DNA of 64,000 nt from Bin5 sp963662575 (GTDB lineage Bacteria > Chloroflexota > Anaerolineae > Caldilineales > Caldilineaceae), in the NCBI GenBank assembly GCA_963662575.1, contig OY759723.1:4030001-4094000 (forward strand), written 5' to 3'. The notes beneath the pieces are model-generated. The model ran no database searches, had not been told where the DNA came from, and worked only from the letters and a program-made list of their open reading frames with translations. Each line of letters begins with the position of its first letter. Positions within the stretch are counted from its first letter, which is position 1. Of the stretch, positions 35,564 through 44,196 are shown piece after piece. The position numbers were made by a program, and so were the translations under genes.

Positions 35564-36994
35564 CTAAAACTCCGCCTGCTCTGTTCCCGCTTGCATTTGA
35601 TTGTCAGTCTGTTCGTCTCCGCTGGCCAGAAGCGTTTTCAGCTCATTCAGTTCGCTTCCGCGCAGATAGCGTTGCAGTTTGTGTGCGTGACGTTTGCTCC
35701 ACTCTTCTATGGCCGGCGTCATTTGGGCAATGGTCGAAAAGTCTCCGGGAAAACGAAGAGGGTCGCCCCCCAGCCAGCGTCCGTGCCGACCCGAGAGCGT
35801 TGTGTTCCAGATCTTGGCGGGAATCACGTCGGGGGTTAGGTTTCCGGTTGGCCAGGCCTGAAACAAGACCGGGATCTGAGGAGGAAAATCTTGCAAGATT
35901 CCTTGAAGGAGGAGATGACTTCGGCTGCACGTGGACGGCAACCACAGTGGGATTACCGGACTGCGCAGACCAATCACCGGATTCATCTGCGGACCACTCT
36001 CGATAAGAATCGCCCCGGGCTGGATTCCCAAAAGATAGAACAGCCATTGCCAGGCGTAGAAGGCGGTCCGACTGATTTCGTCGATAGAGGAGAACGAAAG
36101 CGTGTGAATCGGTAAGCCTTCGTCACCGGCGTGGTCCCGCACGGAAGTGGCGAATCCTGAAATTGAGCCCCATTGAGCCTCCGGCTGATATGTCCAGTGA
36201 CGGGAAAGCCGCCAACCACTGCGTTGAACTCCCCCTTCTTCATGCAGCCAGTCGTCCAGCCAGGGCGTACCACGGATAAACTCCTGATCTGTAAACCCTC
36301 CATACCCACCGATCTGCAATCTGTGACGGGCGCCAATCTCATACTGGCTCCATTTGGAGGAACTGGTTAAGAGGAGCAGCGACCCGCCCGGTATCAGACG
36401 TTCGCGTATGAACCTCTTGTAGTGGTCCGGCAAAGTTGCCAATTTGAGATATATGCTGACGCCTCGCTTGATCTGTTGACGCCCGTGGATTGGGTCGAAG
36501 ACGCTAACAGCAAGCAAGTCAGGATTATGGTTCAGGATGGGCGTTAGCAGATCCACGCTGCGCTGCTGATAACCGGAAATGTCGTCCGGTTTGCCTCGTG
36601 AGGAGAATGTGATGGGGAACGCGTCTGCTAACAAAGGGGCGCCAAGGCTCGCACAAATGTGTGCAGTAGCCCCGGATGGCACGCCAACCACGATAGTATC
36701 GAAGCGCCTGTCCGGATCGAGATGGTCATACTGACTAACGTTCCACTGGGCAAGGTCGGTAGTGGTCAGGTTAAAAGAAAGGGAGCGGTTGTGGGGGCGG
36801 TTCTCAGTTGCCCAGACTGCCAAACCGGAGCCCCAATTGCGGGGAAGATTCGAACTGAGTCGAAGAAGCGACAATTGACGTCCCAATTTGGCATTGGCCG
36901 CCGGGTGGTGAAATCGGTTATCCAGGGCGGCAGCGACTGCTGCAACCGCGCCTGTAGCGATGTCAAAACCTACAGGATGATAGTTCAATGGCAA
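35564..36994 (-). CDS. Conserved-looking protein of unknown function (476 aa)
   Basis: I do not recognise this family. The start is a TTG at 36994 with AGGGA seven bases upstream; no ATG occurs until far into the chain. No signal peptide is seen. Segments DTIVVGVPSGATAHICASLGAPLL (about 98-121), RERLIPGGSLLLLTSSSKWSQ and GAILIESGPQMNPVIGLRSP look like alternating beta strands and turns of an alpha/beta fold; PGGSLLLL is like a late strand of methyltransferases but the SAM motif is missing. The C-terminal 100 residues are Trp/Arg-rich then acidic. It is directly coupled to the isomerase and lactonase genes downstream, so a link to carbohydrate metabolism is possible. Confidence 0.75.
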   Translation of the reverse strand: MPLNYHPVGFDIATGAVAAVAAALDNRFHHPAANAKLGRQLSLLRLSSNLPRNWGSGLAVWATENRPHNRSLSFNLTTTDLAQWNVSQYDHLDPDRRFDTIVVGVPSGATAHICASLGAPLLADAFPITFSSRGKPDDISGYQQRSVDLLTPILNHNPDLLAVSVFDPIHGRQQIKRGVSIYLKLATLPDHYKRFIRERLIPGGSLLLLTSSSKWSQYEIGARHRLQIGGYGGFTDQEFIRGTPWLDDWLHEEGGVQRSGWRLSRHWTYQPEAQWGSISGFATSVRDHAGDEGLPIHTLSFSSIDEISRTAFYAWQWLFYLLGIQPGAILIESGPQMNPVIGLRSPVIPLWLPSTCSRSHLLLQGILQDFPPQIPVLFQAWPTGNLTPDVIPAKIWNTTLSGRHGRWLGGDPLRFPGDFSTIAQMTPAIEEWSKRHAHKLQRYLRGSELNELKTLLASGDEQTDNQMQAGTEQAEF

Positions 36995-37353
36995 GATGAT
37001 TCCCTAAGCCTGGCTACGCCGGCTGTGCGCTTACTTCGGTCTCCGCCAAGAGTCTCATCTCCCCCGCCGCCCGTAGCGGGCTTGAGACGGCCGGCAGATT
37101 TGATCAACAGTATAGCCGACGTGCGAAGGCATCGCAATTCCAGTTTATGTGCAACTTATCACGCTATAGTAGAAGGAAGAAAAGCTAAGGAAAAACACAG
37201 AGTGAGAGGTGCCTGCAGAGTGTCTTTCTAGCTGGTTTGGGCAGTTCGAGAGATTCCGGACAGCCCCACGTTGACGGGCGTTTTCTCATGTGTTAGTCTA
37301 TCGGGCGCGTTTCGCGGAAGCTAAAAGGTGAACTTACCGATTGAGGCACTACT
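36995..37353. other. Divergent spacer before gltX
   Basis: 359 bp without a gene. TATAGT near 37163 could be a -10 element for gltX with no clear -35. Nothing else supported. Confidence 0.45.
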
Positions 37354-38886
37354 ATGACAAGAGATGGAGACAGCCCAGCCCGAGTTCGATTCGCCCCCAG
37401 CCCTACAGGCCATCTGCATTTGGGTGGCCTGCGTACAGCTCTATTTGACTGGCTGTGGGCGCGAAAAACGGGAGGACAGTTTATTCTGCGCATCGAGGAT
37501 ACCGATCGCAAACGATTCGAGCCTGAAAGCCTGGACAGCTTGATACGAGGACTGCGTTGGTTGGGCTTGGAATGGGACGAAGGTCCGGACATCGGAGGGC
37601 CTTTCGCGCCTTACGTTCAGTCGCAGCGGCAGGAAATCTACTTAGAGAAAGCACAGGAACTGATCGACCGCGGCCATGCTTATAGATGTTTTTGCACGCC
37701 AGAGCGCCTGGCTTCGTTGCGAGAAGAACAGAGGCGAACAGGCCACCGCACTGGCTATGATAGACACTGCCGGAGGCTGTCAGACGAAGAGCGCAGCCAA
37801 CGCGAGGCTGAGGAAATTCCTTCGGTCATTCGTTTCGCAGTGCCTCTGGAAGGCGATACGACATTCACAGATCTGGTACGGGGTGATATTCGAGTAGAGA
37901 ATAAACAGATGCAGGATGAGGTTTTGCTGAAGGCCGACGGGCTACCGACGTATCACTTGGCTGCAATGGTCGATGATCACCTGATGGAGATAACGCACGT
38001 ACTGCGTGGAGAAGAGTGGTTGGCCACAGCACCGATTCACAAGTTAATTGTTGATGCCTTTGGCTGGGACATGCCGGTATTAGTTCACTTGCCAGTCATT
38101 CTAGACCCCAGCGGAAAAGGCAAGATGAGCAAACGCAAGAAACTGGTGGCAGGGAAGGAGTTTCTGGCGCTGGTTCATGAATTTCAGGACGCTGGATATT
38201 TGCCCGATGCGATGTTTAATTTCCTCACAAACGTTGGCTGGAATTTTGACCCAGAACAGGAAGTCTTCAGCCGGGAGGAAGCCATTGATCGCTTCTGCTT
38301 AGACGAGATCAACCCTTCTGCGGCGGCACTACCTTACGAAAAGTTGGATTGGCTCAATGGGCTCTATATTCGATCGCTTTCACCTGCTGCCCTCAAAGTA
38401 GCTCTTGTGCCATACTTGAGTCGGCAACTGGGGCTCTCTGAAGACGAACTGAATTCAGACGGCAGATTGGATGTTCTGATTCCTGTAATCCAGGAGCGCC
38501 TCAAACGACTTGACGAAGGCGCAGATTGGGTCGACTGGGCGTATCTGACTTCGGACGAACTGTCATATTCTGATCCGAAGCTATTGATCGGCCGCAAGAT
38601 GGACGCGGCCCAGAGCATAGCGATGTTGCGCGCCGGCGCCTTGCTGTTAGGCGAAGTGGAACCTTTTGAGGCAGACGCGATCCAAGGGGCTTTTCGCGAA
38701 AGGGCGGCGGAACTTGAGGTGAAGGCAGGCAACTTCTTTGGGCCCATTCGCGGCGCAGTGAGTGGAAAGAAGGTTTCTCCGCCGCTGTTTGAAAGTATTG
38801 TCGCCCTTGGCCGCCACGAAACACTGCAGCGCATCGGACGCGCGACGACCTTTTTGGAAGGGCTAACAAAAGAGGAAGGGAAGTAG
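37354..38886 (+). CDS. gltX: Glutamyl-tRNA synthetase
   Basis: 510 aa class I synthetase. RFAPSPTGHLHLGGLRTALF (about 12-31) holds the HIGH-type motif, ILRIEDTDRKR follows, and KMSKR at 257-261 is the second ATP site. The central acceptor-binding part and the helical anticodon-binding part are complete. GAGG lies about seven bases before the ATG. A tRNA-Gln(CUG) gene follows 134 bp later; in bacteria with GatCAB this enzyme also charges tRNA-Gln with Glu, but the sequence alone does not settle discrimination. No glnS is in the window. Confidence 0.96.
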   Translation: MTRDGDSPARVRFAPSPTGHLHLGGLRTALFDWLWARKTGGQFILRIEDTDRKRFEPESLDSLIRGLRWLGLEWDEGPDIGGPFAPYVQSQRQEIYLEKAQELIDRGHAYRCFCTPERLASLREEQRRTGHRTGYDRHCRRLSDEERSQREAEEIPSVIRFAVPLEGDTTFTDLVRGDIRVENKQMQDEVLLKADGLPTYHLAAMVDDHLMEITHVLRGEEWLATAPIHKLIVDAFGWDMPVLVHLPVILDPSGKGKMSKRKKLVAGKEFLALVHEFQDAGYLPDAMFNFLTNVGWNFDPEQEVFSREEAIDRFCLDEINPSAAALPYEKLDWLNGLYIRSLSPAALKVALVPYLSRQLGLSEDELNSDGRLDVLIPVIQERLKRLDEGADWVDWAYLTSDELSYSDPKLLIGRKMDAAQSIAMLRAGALLLGEVEPFEADAIQGAFRERAAELEVKAGNFFGPIRGAVSGKKVSPPLFESIVALGRHETLQRIGRATTFLEGLTKEEGK

Positions 38887-38970
38887 ACCTTCCGACTAGA
38901 GTAGTCTGGCGCCTGTCTGGTGGCTAGTAGGAATTTCGGTTATTTTTCGGAACTGGATGAATCGCGGTTT

Positions 38971-38999
38971 TTGTTCGCGAACGTCCGATATGCTACAAT
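38971..38999 (+). promoter_or_regulatory. Promoter of tRNA-Gln
   Basis: TTGTTC (38971-38976), a 17-bp spacer and TACAAT (38994-38999) lie 21 bp upstream of the mature tRNA 5' end, the expected distance for a short tRNA leader. Confidence 0.6.
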
Positions 39000-39020
39000 A
39001 CGTTGAACGAATCTGCTTGA

Positions 39021-39092
39021 TGGGGGATAGTTTAATCGGCAAAACGCCTGACTCTGGATCAGGTGATCGGGGTTCAAATCCCTGTCCCCCAG
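39021..39092 (+). tRNA. tRNA-Gln, anticodon CUG
   Basis: 72-nt cloverleaf. Acceptor TGGGGGA pairs with TCCCCCA, discriminator G39092; D stem GTTT/AAAC; anticodon stem CCTGA/TCAGG around CTCTGGA, so the anticodon is CTG; T arm CGGGG-TTCAAAT-CCCTG. The U1-A72 pair is typical of tRNA-Gln. The CCA end is not encoded (GTCT follows). Confidence 0.96.
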
Positions 39093-39151
39093 TCTAAACA
39101 AAAGGTGTCAGTTAAACGGGCCCCATCTGGCACAATATCTGCTAAGAATAG

Positions 39152-39193
39152 CGCCGCTTTCGCATGCTTTATCTGAACTTTGCGAAAGCGGCG
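39152..39193. terminator. 13-bp perfect inverted repeat between convergent units
   Basis: CGCCGCTTTCGCA (39152-39164) and TGCGAAAGCGGCG (39181-39193) form a 13-bp stem with a 16-nt loop. It is placed between tRNA-Gln and the end of the convergent HMG-CoA reductase gene. No U-run follows on either side, so a two-way terminator is likely but not certain. Confidence 0.55.
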
Positions 39194-39274
39194 TTAACTG
39201 TTATGCCGAATCTTAGCTCTAGGCACAGCCTGTTTGGGGAATCGCTCGACAGTCGGCTGGCGTATCATCTGGGC

Positions 39275-40822
39275 CTAGCGATTCCGCCCATACTCCTCAT
39301 GGCTACTGACCCAGTCCAAAGAACTAATGGCAGCGGCCAGCGATAGCTCTCCCGCCAATACAGTTCCTGCTACAATTTCCGCAAATTTGTAAACTTTGCC
39401 CTTGCCGCTACATCCCAGCAGGTCCAGGCATTCACGTTGTGTTGCCAACCCAGTACCGCCACCGTATGTAGCGATAATGAGCGAAGGAATCGTTATCGAG
39501 ATGTAAAGATCGTCCTCCTCGGTCAATTCAACATAGATTAGGCCGGCCGAAGATTCGGAGACGTTTGCCACGTCTTGGCCGGTAGCAATGAAAATGGCCG
39601 TGATGGCATTTGCAGAGTGGAGTCCGTTGTTGTTGACCCCGGCCAGAATTGAGCCGATATTGGCAACACCGTAATGATAAAATAGTTGTTCCGGTGCTAC
39701 CCTCATGTTCTGGATAAGCACGTCGCGCGGAATGATCGCCTCTGCGGTAACGCGCTTTCCCCGCGTGCGCATTATATTTACCTGCGACGCCTTCTTGTCT
39801 GTCGCAAAATTCGACTCAAGATAGAATCTCTTTATTTCCTGACCATCGTAATTGTCCAGAATCCACGAACAGGCAGCAAAGGTAGCGCGCCCCACCATGT
39901 TTTGGCCTCCGGCGTCTCCAGTCTGGTAGTTGAAACGCAGAAAGGCAAACTTATTGGACTGGTAGGGATCAATGTTGTCCAGCTTTGCCACGCTGGATGT
40001 GGCCTCGGCCTCTTCTCTTATTGGGGTCATGTTTTCGCCAACCCATTCCATAAAATCGCGTGCGCCGCGGGCATCTTCAAATACGAAGACCGGAGCCCTC
40101 TGCATCGCATCGGCAACCACAGTGCACTTGACGCCCCCGGACAGATTGAGCAGCTTCATGCCGCGGTTATAGGAGGCGACAAGCGTTCCTTCAGTTGTAG
40201 CCAGGGGAACTAGAAAATCGCCATGGGCATGTTCGCCGCATACCGTCAGAGGTCCCGCAAAGCCAATTGGCACTTGCGCCACGCCAGTGAAATTCTCAAC
40301 GTTGCCCTGCAAACTATGGGGATCAAAAGAATACTGAGAGACATGTTCAAGCGAATGGCCCGTGTACTCTTTGACAAACGTCTGACGGGCGCGAATTGCC
40401 GTTTCGCTGTAGTCGTCATCGCGATCGCGCGGGATGCGCGGCGCGTCAACTTTTTCCGAGATGGCATCATCGACCGTGAATTGGATCCGGCCAAATGGGG
40501 AAGTCTGGACACCGATTCGAATCGTGTGCGATCCCATTTCCAAAGGTGGAATGCGGGCCGTTATGATCACTTCCTTGCGCAAAGGGAATTCCAACGACTC
40601 GCCGCTGTTGACCTGGTCTGGTGAGATAGCGTGGCCGTCACCGAAATCCAGAGACAGATTGTCGTTGGAAATCTCCTGGCCGTCAATACTGATGCCATGA
40701 AATCCGGTCAGTCTGGCATCGCTCAGTCGATTCTTGATCGAAAACTGTACGCCTTCCGCCGTGTTCTGCAAGCTGGCGAATGTGTAAAGACGTTTCAGCA
40801 ACATTGTTGGAATAAGAGCCAT
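39275..40822 (-). CDS. Hydroxymethylglutaryl-CoA reductase with extra N-terminal domain
   Basis: 515 aa. The catalytic part (about 135-515) has LATTEGTLVASYNRG (Glu211), ESNFATDKKASQVN (Lys343), FIATGQDVANVS (Asp417), GGTGLATQRECLDLLG and a terminal SSHEEYGRNR (His508), so all four catalytic residues are present. TGDAGGQNM replaces the common TGDAMGMNM. The first 125 residues look like a beta-rich soluble domain (VQFSIKNRLSDARL, GSHTIRIGVQTSPFG), not the membrane anchor of eukaryotic enzymes. It reduces HMG-CoA to mevalonate. GGAGG is four bases before the ATG. No other mevalonate gene is in the window. Confidence 0.92.
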   Translation of the reverse strand: MALIPTMLLKRLYTFASLQNTAEGVQFSIKNRLSDARLTGFHGISIDGQEISNDNLSLDFGDGHAISPDQVNSGESLEFPLRKEVIITARIPPLEMGSHTIRIGVQTSPFGRIQFTVDDAISEKVDAPRIPRDRDDDYSETAIRARQTFVKEYTGHSLEHVSQYSFDPHSLQGNVENFTGVAQVPIGFAGPLTVCGEHAHGDFLVPLATTEGTLVASYNRGMKLLNLSGGVKCTVVADAMQRAPVFVFEDARGARDFMEWVGENMTPIREEAEATSSVAKLDNIDPYQSNKFAFLRFNYQTGDAGGQNMVGRATFAACSWILDNYDGQEIKRFYLESNFATDKKASQVNIMRTRGKRVTAEAIIPRDVLIQNMRVAPEQLFYHYGVANIGSILAGVNNNGLHSANAITAIFIATGQDVANVSESSAGLIYVELTEEDDLYISITIPSLIIATYGGGTGLATQRECLDLLGCSGKGKVYKFAEIVAGTVLAGELSLAAAISSLDWVSSHEEYGRNR

Positions 40823-41256
40823 GGGGCCTCCCCGTGAAAGTTTCAGAAATCATAGTGACCGTAACTACTAAGCTGCATTGAAAGAGAAACCCAGAATGAG
40901 GGGAGCCAGTGTGTTTCCTCACTCCACTCTCCCTGCATTTTGGGGGTCGGGCCTTCGGCCCTCCCTTGTGCGGGGGGACTCCGCCCGCAACGCCCCCCTC
41001 CAAAACCACGCCTCACCGACCTTCGTCTTCTATCCAGCAGTGCGGCTCAACCAACGCGGCGGCTGCCTACCGACTATCCTCTCAAAAAGCCTGAATGGCG
41101 GCAGTGATAGAGGGCTGACCAAGACAGACAATGTATGTGGCTTAGTATTTGCCAGTAAATTGGGATGAGATCAATCCGAGTTGATTGTAACGAAGGGACT
41201 CCAAGGGATGCCGCAGCCAACTTGCTGGGGGCCTATCAATTCGTCCCTAAAGTTTC
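40823..41256. other. Spacer with the second dispersed element
   Basis: 434 bp between purD and the HMG-CoA reductase start, no gene. It contains the dispersed element at 40947-41014. The reductase promoter should be just right of 40823. Confidence 0.55.
40947..41014. repeat. Dispersed double-hairpin element, copy 2
   Basis: 34 bases (40947-40980) are identical to 6747-6780 and the match continues to about 41014 with indels. GGGCC-TTC-GGCCC is conserved; the second stem differs in sequence (GCGGG with CCCGC) but can still form, so structure seems kept. Confidence 0.8.
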
Positions 41257-42570
41257 CTATTCTTGAAAGGCAACATTGAGTCCAATGTCAGTGCGCCAGA
41301 CCGCGCCTTCAAATCGAATGTGGTCGACAATACGGTATGCTTCGTCAACGGCTTTCGCGAAGTTGGCCCCTGTGGCCGTGACGGAGAGTACGCGCCCGCC
41401 GTCAGTGAGAACTATCTCCTCATCCGAACTCCCATCAGGTGGACGCGACTCGTCCGACCTGGTCCCGGCGTGAAAGACGAGGGTGCCAGTTTCACTGACA
41501 GACCCTACAGGAAGGCCGGAAATCGGCTTGCCAGTCTCATAGGCATCGGGATAACCACCGGAGGCCATTACGACGGTCACAGCGGAATCTTGGGACCAGT
41601 CAGGTTCATTCTGCCCTAGAGTGCCGTGAATACACGCCAGCATCAGTTCGACCAGGTCGCTTTGCAGCAGCGGCAGAATTACTTGGGCTTCAGGGTCGCC
41701 AAAACGACAGTTGAACTCCAGTACTCGTGGTCCCAGTTTGGTCAACATTATGCCAGCGTAGAGAATGCCTCGGTAGGGTGCCCCATCGGAGGCCATGCCG
41801 GCCAGTGTAGGAAGCAGAACTGTGCGTTCCGCTTCCGCCAACAATTCCTGCGTTGCCAGCGGCGACGGTGCAAATGCGCCCATTCCGCCGGTATTCGGTC
41901 CTCCATCGCCATCAAGCAGTCGCTTATGGTCCTGCGCTGCCGGCATAAGTCTGATTTCCCGGCCGTCGCAGAAAGCAAGAATTGACAACTCGGGTCCCTG
42001 TAGACGTTCTTCAACCAGGACGGTCGTGCCGGCGTCGCCAAAACGACGTTCCACCATCATAGCTCGCAGCTGTTCGACGGCTTCGTCCAGACTCGCTGGC
42101 AACAGAACGCCTTTGCCAGCGGCCAATCCACTGGCTTTGAGGACGGGAAGGACATCCAAATCATGGACAAAGTCGGCTGCCGATTCAAAGTCATTGAAAA
42201 CGTGCGCCCAGCCGGTAGGAATCCCGTGCCTGTTCATAAACGCCTTTGAGTAGGCCTTGGAACCCTCTAGTTGTGACGCTGCCTTGCCCGGCCCGAATAT
42301 TTGTAGCCCGTGCGCGACAAATTCGTTGACAATTCCAGCGACTAGTGGGACTTCCGGTCCAACAACCGTCAGGTCGACCGCGTTCTCGCTGGCGAAACGG
42401 AGCAGTTCAGCTAGATCGTCGGCGGCAACGGGGACGTTTGTACCATTGGGAATTGAAGTGGTGCCGCCGTTACCTGGTGCAACGAAGAGGCGCTCGGTGT
42501 GCCGCGACTGTGACAATTTCCATGCGAGTGCGTGCTCCCTGGCTCCGGAGCCGATTAGCAGAATTTTCAT
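41257..42570 (-). CDS. purD: Phosphoribosylamine-glycine ligase
   Basis: 437 aa ATP-grasp enzyme. MKILLIGSGAREHALAWKL starts the protein; FGPGKAASQLEGSKAYSKAFM, VLKASGLAAGKGV and VLEFNCRFGDPEAQ (metal ligands) are diagnostic. The ATG at 42570 is used, since the longer frame begins with TTG at 42591 and adds a non-conserved PTTDSN. It makes GAR from phosphoribosylamine, glycine and ATP. Last gene of the purine operon, 101 bp after purF. Confidence 0.96.
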   Translation of the reverse strand: MKILLIGSGAREHALAWKLSQSRHTERLFVAPGNGGTTSIPNGTNVPVAADDLAELLRFASENAVDLTVVGPEVPLVAGIVNEFVAHGLQIFGPGKAASQLEGSKAYSKAFMNRHGIPTGWAHVFNDFESAADFVHDLDVLPVLKASGLAAGKGVLLPASLDEAVEQLRAMMVERRFGDAGTTVLVEERLQGPELSILAFCDGREIRLMPAAQDHKRLLDGDGGPNTGGMGAFAPSPLATQELLAEAERTVLLPTLAGMASDGAPYRGILYAGIMLTKLGPRVLEFNCRFGDPEAQVILPLLQSDLVELMLACIHGTLGQNEPDWSQDSAVTVVMASGGYPDAYETGKPISGLPVGSVSETGTLVFHAGTRSDESRPPDGSSDEEIVLTDGGRVLSVTATGANFAKAVDEAYRIVDHIRFEGAVWRTDIGLNVAFQE

Positions 42571-42671
42571 ATTGGAATCTGTGGTTGGCAAAGCGGGAAG
42601 GGAAATGCCTCTCCGTCATAGTGGCAGAAGGAAGTTGGAGATCTTGTCAAGTCACCGCGCAGCACTTCATA

Positions 42672-44096
42672 TCAGCTGCCAAGTACGCCTGCGAATTGTT
42701 CCTTTCCTTTGAGTTCCAATTCCAGTTCAAGCATGGGAGTATCGAACGGGTAACTGCCGGTGAAACAGGCGTTGCAGTAGCCATCTTCTGCTCGCAGCGT
42801 GCTCATCATGCCTTCCACGCTGAGATAGGACAAAGATTCGACACCAATGTAGACTCTTATCTCTTCCAGGTCCTTCTGCGCGGCGATTAGCTCCGACTGG
42901 CTAGCCATGTCAACACCCATAAAGCAGGGGAACCGGATAGGCGGACAGGCGACTCGCATATGAACTTCGGACGCGCCTGCGTCCCGCAGAAGCTGCACGA
43001 GCGGACCGCTGGTATTACCGCGCACAATCGAGTCGTCCACCAGTACGACTCGCTGACCCTTCAGATTATCGGGCAGGGGATTGAATTTCATTGCCACGCC
43101 GACTTTTCGCTGGCGGTCCGTCGGTTGAATAAAGGTGCGCCCGATGTAGCGGCTCTTTATGAGACCTTCGCTGTAGACTATCCCACTTTCCTGGGCAAAG
43201 CCGATAGCGTGAGGAGTGCCGCTGTCAGGTACGGGAACCACAATGTCGGCCTCAGCCGGCGCCTCGCGGGCAAGTTGGCGTCCCAATGCCTGGCGCACGC
43301 GGTGGACAAGGCGCCCGCCGAGTATGCTGTCTGGCCGTGCGAAATAGATCTGCTCGAACGTGCAAAACGCTTTCTTTTCTGCCGGTACACCCTGTACAAT
43401 TTCGTATCCGTCCTTGTCGATGCGTACAATTTCGCCAGGTTCGATCTCCCGGATGGCGCGGGCGCCAATTGTAGCGAAGGCGCAACTCTCAGAGGCAATT
43501 GCCAGGCCATTCTCAAACTCCCCCAACACGAGCGGGCGCAGTCCCCACGGGTCCCTCACGCCATATATGGCATCGCGCGTGAGGATTGTCAGCGCGTACG
43601 CGCCCTCGGCAATCGTCATCATCTGGCGAATGCGCTGCAACCACGTACCCCGGGCACCGGCCAACAGATGGATGATTAGTTCGCTGTCGGTCGAAGTGGA
43701 CAGGCCCACACCCCGCTCCAAAAGTTCGCGGCGAAGTTGGGGGGCGTTAACCAAATTGCCGTTGTGACCAATGGCCAGGGGGCCGTCGAGAGTCTCCAAA
43801 ATGTATGGCTGGGTATTGTTTAGGCGGGGGGATCCGGTCGTGGAGTAGCGGGTATGGCCAATTCCCAAATGTCCTTGCAAGTGATGCAGATTGTCTTCAT
43901 TGAAGACTTGAGAAACCAAGCCCAAACCCTTGTGGATATGGGCAGTTTTGCCGTCGCAGGTGGCGATGCCGGCGGCCTCCTGGCCTCGATGCTGCAAGGC
44001 GTAAATGGCAAAATAGGTCAGCCTGGCAATGTCCATCCCAGGGGCACTGATCCCAAAGACGCCGCATGCTTCGCGGGGTGAGTCAGACAGAGGCAT
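42672..44096 (-). CDS. purF: Amidophosphoribosyltransferase, propeptide and [4Fe-4S] type
   Basis: 474 aa. A 10-residue propeptide (MPLSDSPREA) is followed by Cys11, the glutaminase nucleophile, in CGVFGI. The PRPP loop VVLVDDSIVRGNT is present. Cysteines in ACPPIRFPC and YCNACFTG match the cluster ligands of the B. subtilis-type enzyme, so oxygen-sensitive maturation and control are expected. It commits PRPP to purine synthesis. GGAG is nine bases before the ATG; purK ends 100 bp upstream. Confidence 0.96.
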   Translation of the reverse strand: MPLSDSPREACGVFGISAPGMDIARLTYFAIYALQHRGQEAAGIATCDGKTAHIHKGLGLVSQVFNEDNLHHLQGHLGIGHTRYSTTGSPRLNNTQPYILETLDGPLAIGHNGNLVNAPQLRRELLERGVGLSTSTDSELIIHLLAGARGTWLQRIRQMMTIAEGAYALTILTRDAIYGVRDPWGLRPLVLGEFENGLAIASESCAFATIGARAIREIEPGEIVRIDKDGYEIVQGVPAEKKAFCTFEQIYFARPDSILGGRLVHRVRQALGRQLAREAPAEADIVVPVPDSGTPHAIGFAQESGIVYSEGLIKSRYIGRTFIQPTDRQRKVGVAMKFNPLPDNLKGQRVVLVDDSIVRGNTSGPLVQLLRDAGASEVHMRVACPPIRFPCFMGVDMASQSELIAAQKDLEEIRVYIGVESLSYLSVEGMMSTLRAEDGYCNACFTGSYPFDTPMLELELELKGKEQFAGVLGS

Positions 44097-44196
44097 ATCT
44101 GCAACTCCTTGAAGTAAAGAGTGTCTTCACGCTGTAAGCCGGCACTCATCGACTCTGTGGCGTGCAAGACGTCGGGCCTTCTACCCGATAGCTTGC

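Noticed and set aside
36659..37231. 190-codon plus-strand frame upstream of gltX
   Set aside because: Mostly antisense to the N-terminal half of the 476-aa protein, without start signal or recognisable motif.
39275..40822. Loss of the catalytic His in HMG-CoA reductase because the GH of the usual GHLVxSH is replaced by LD
   Set aside because: The catalytic His is the second one of that motif and is present in SSHEEYGRNR (His508).
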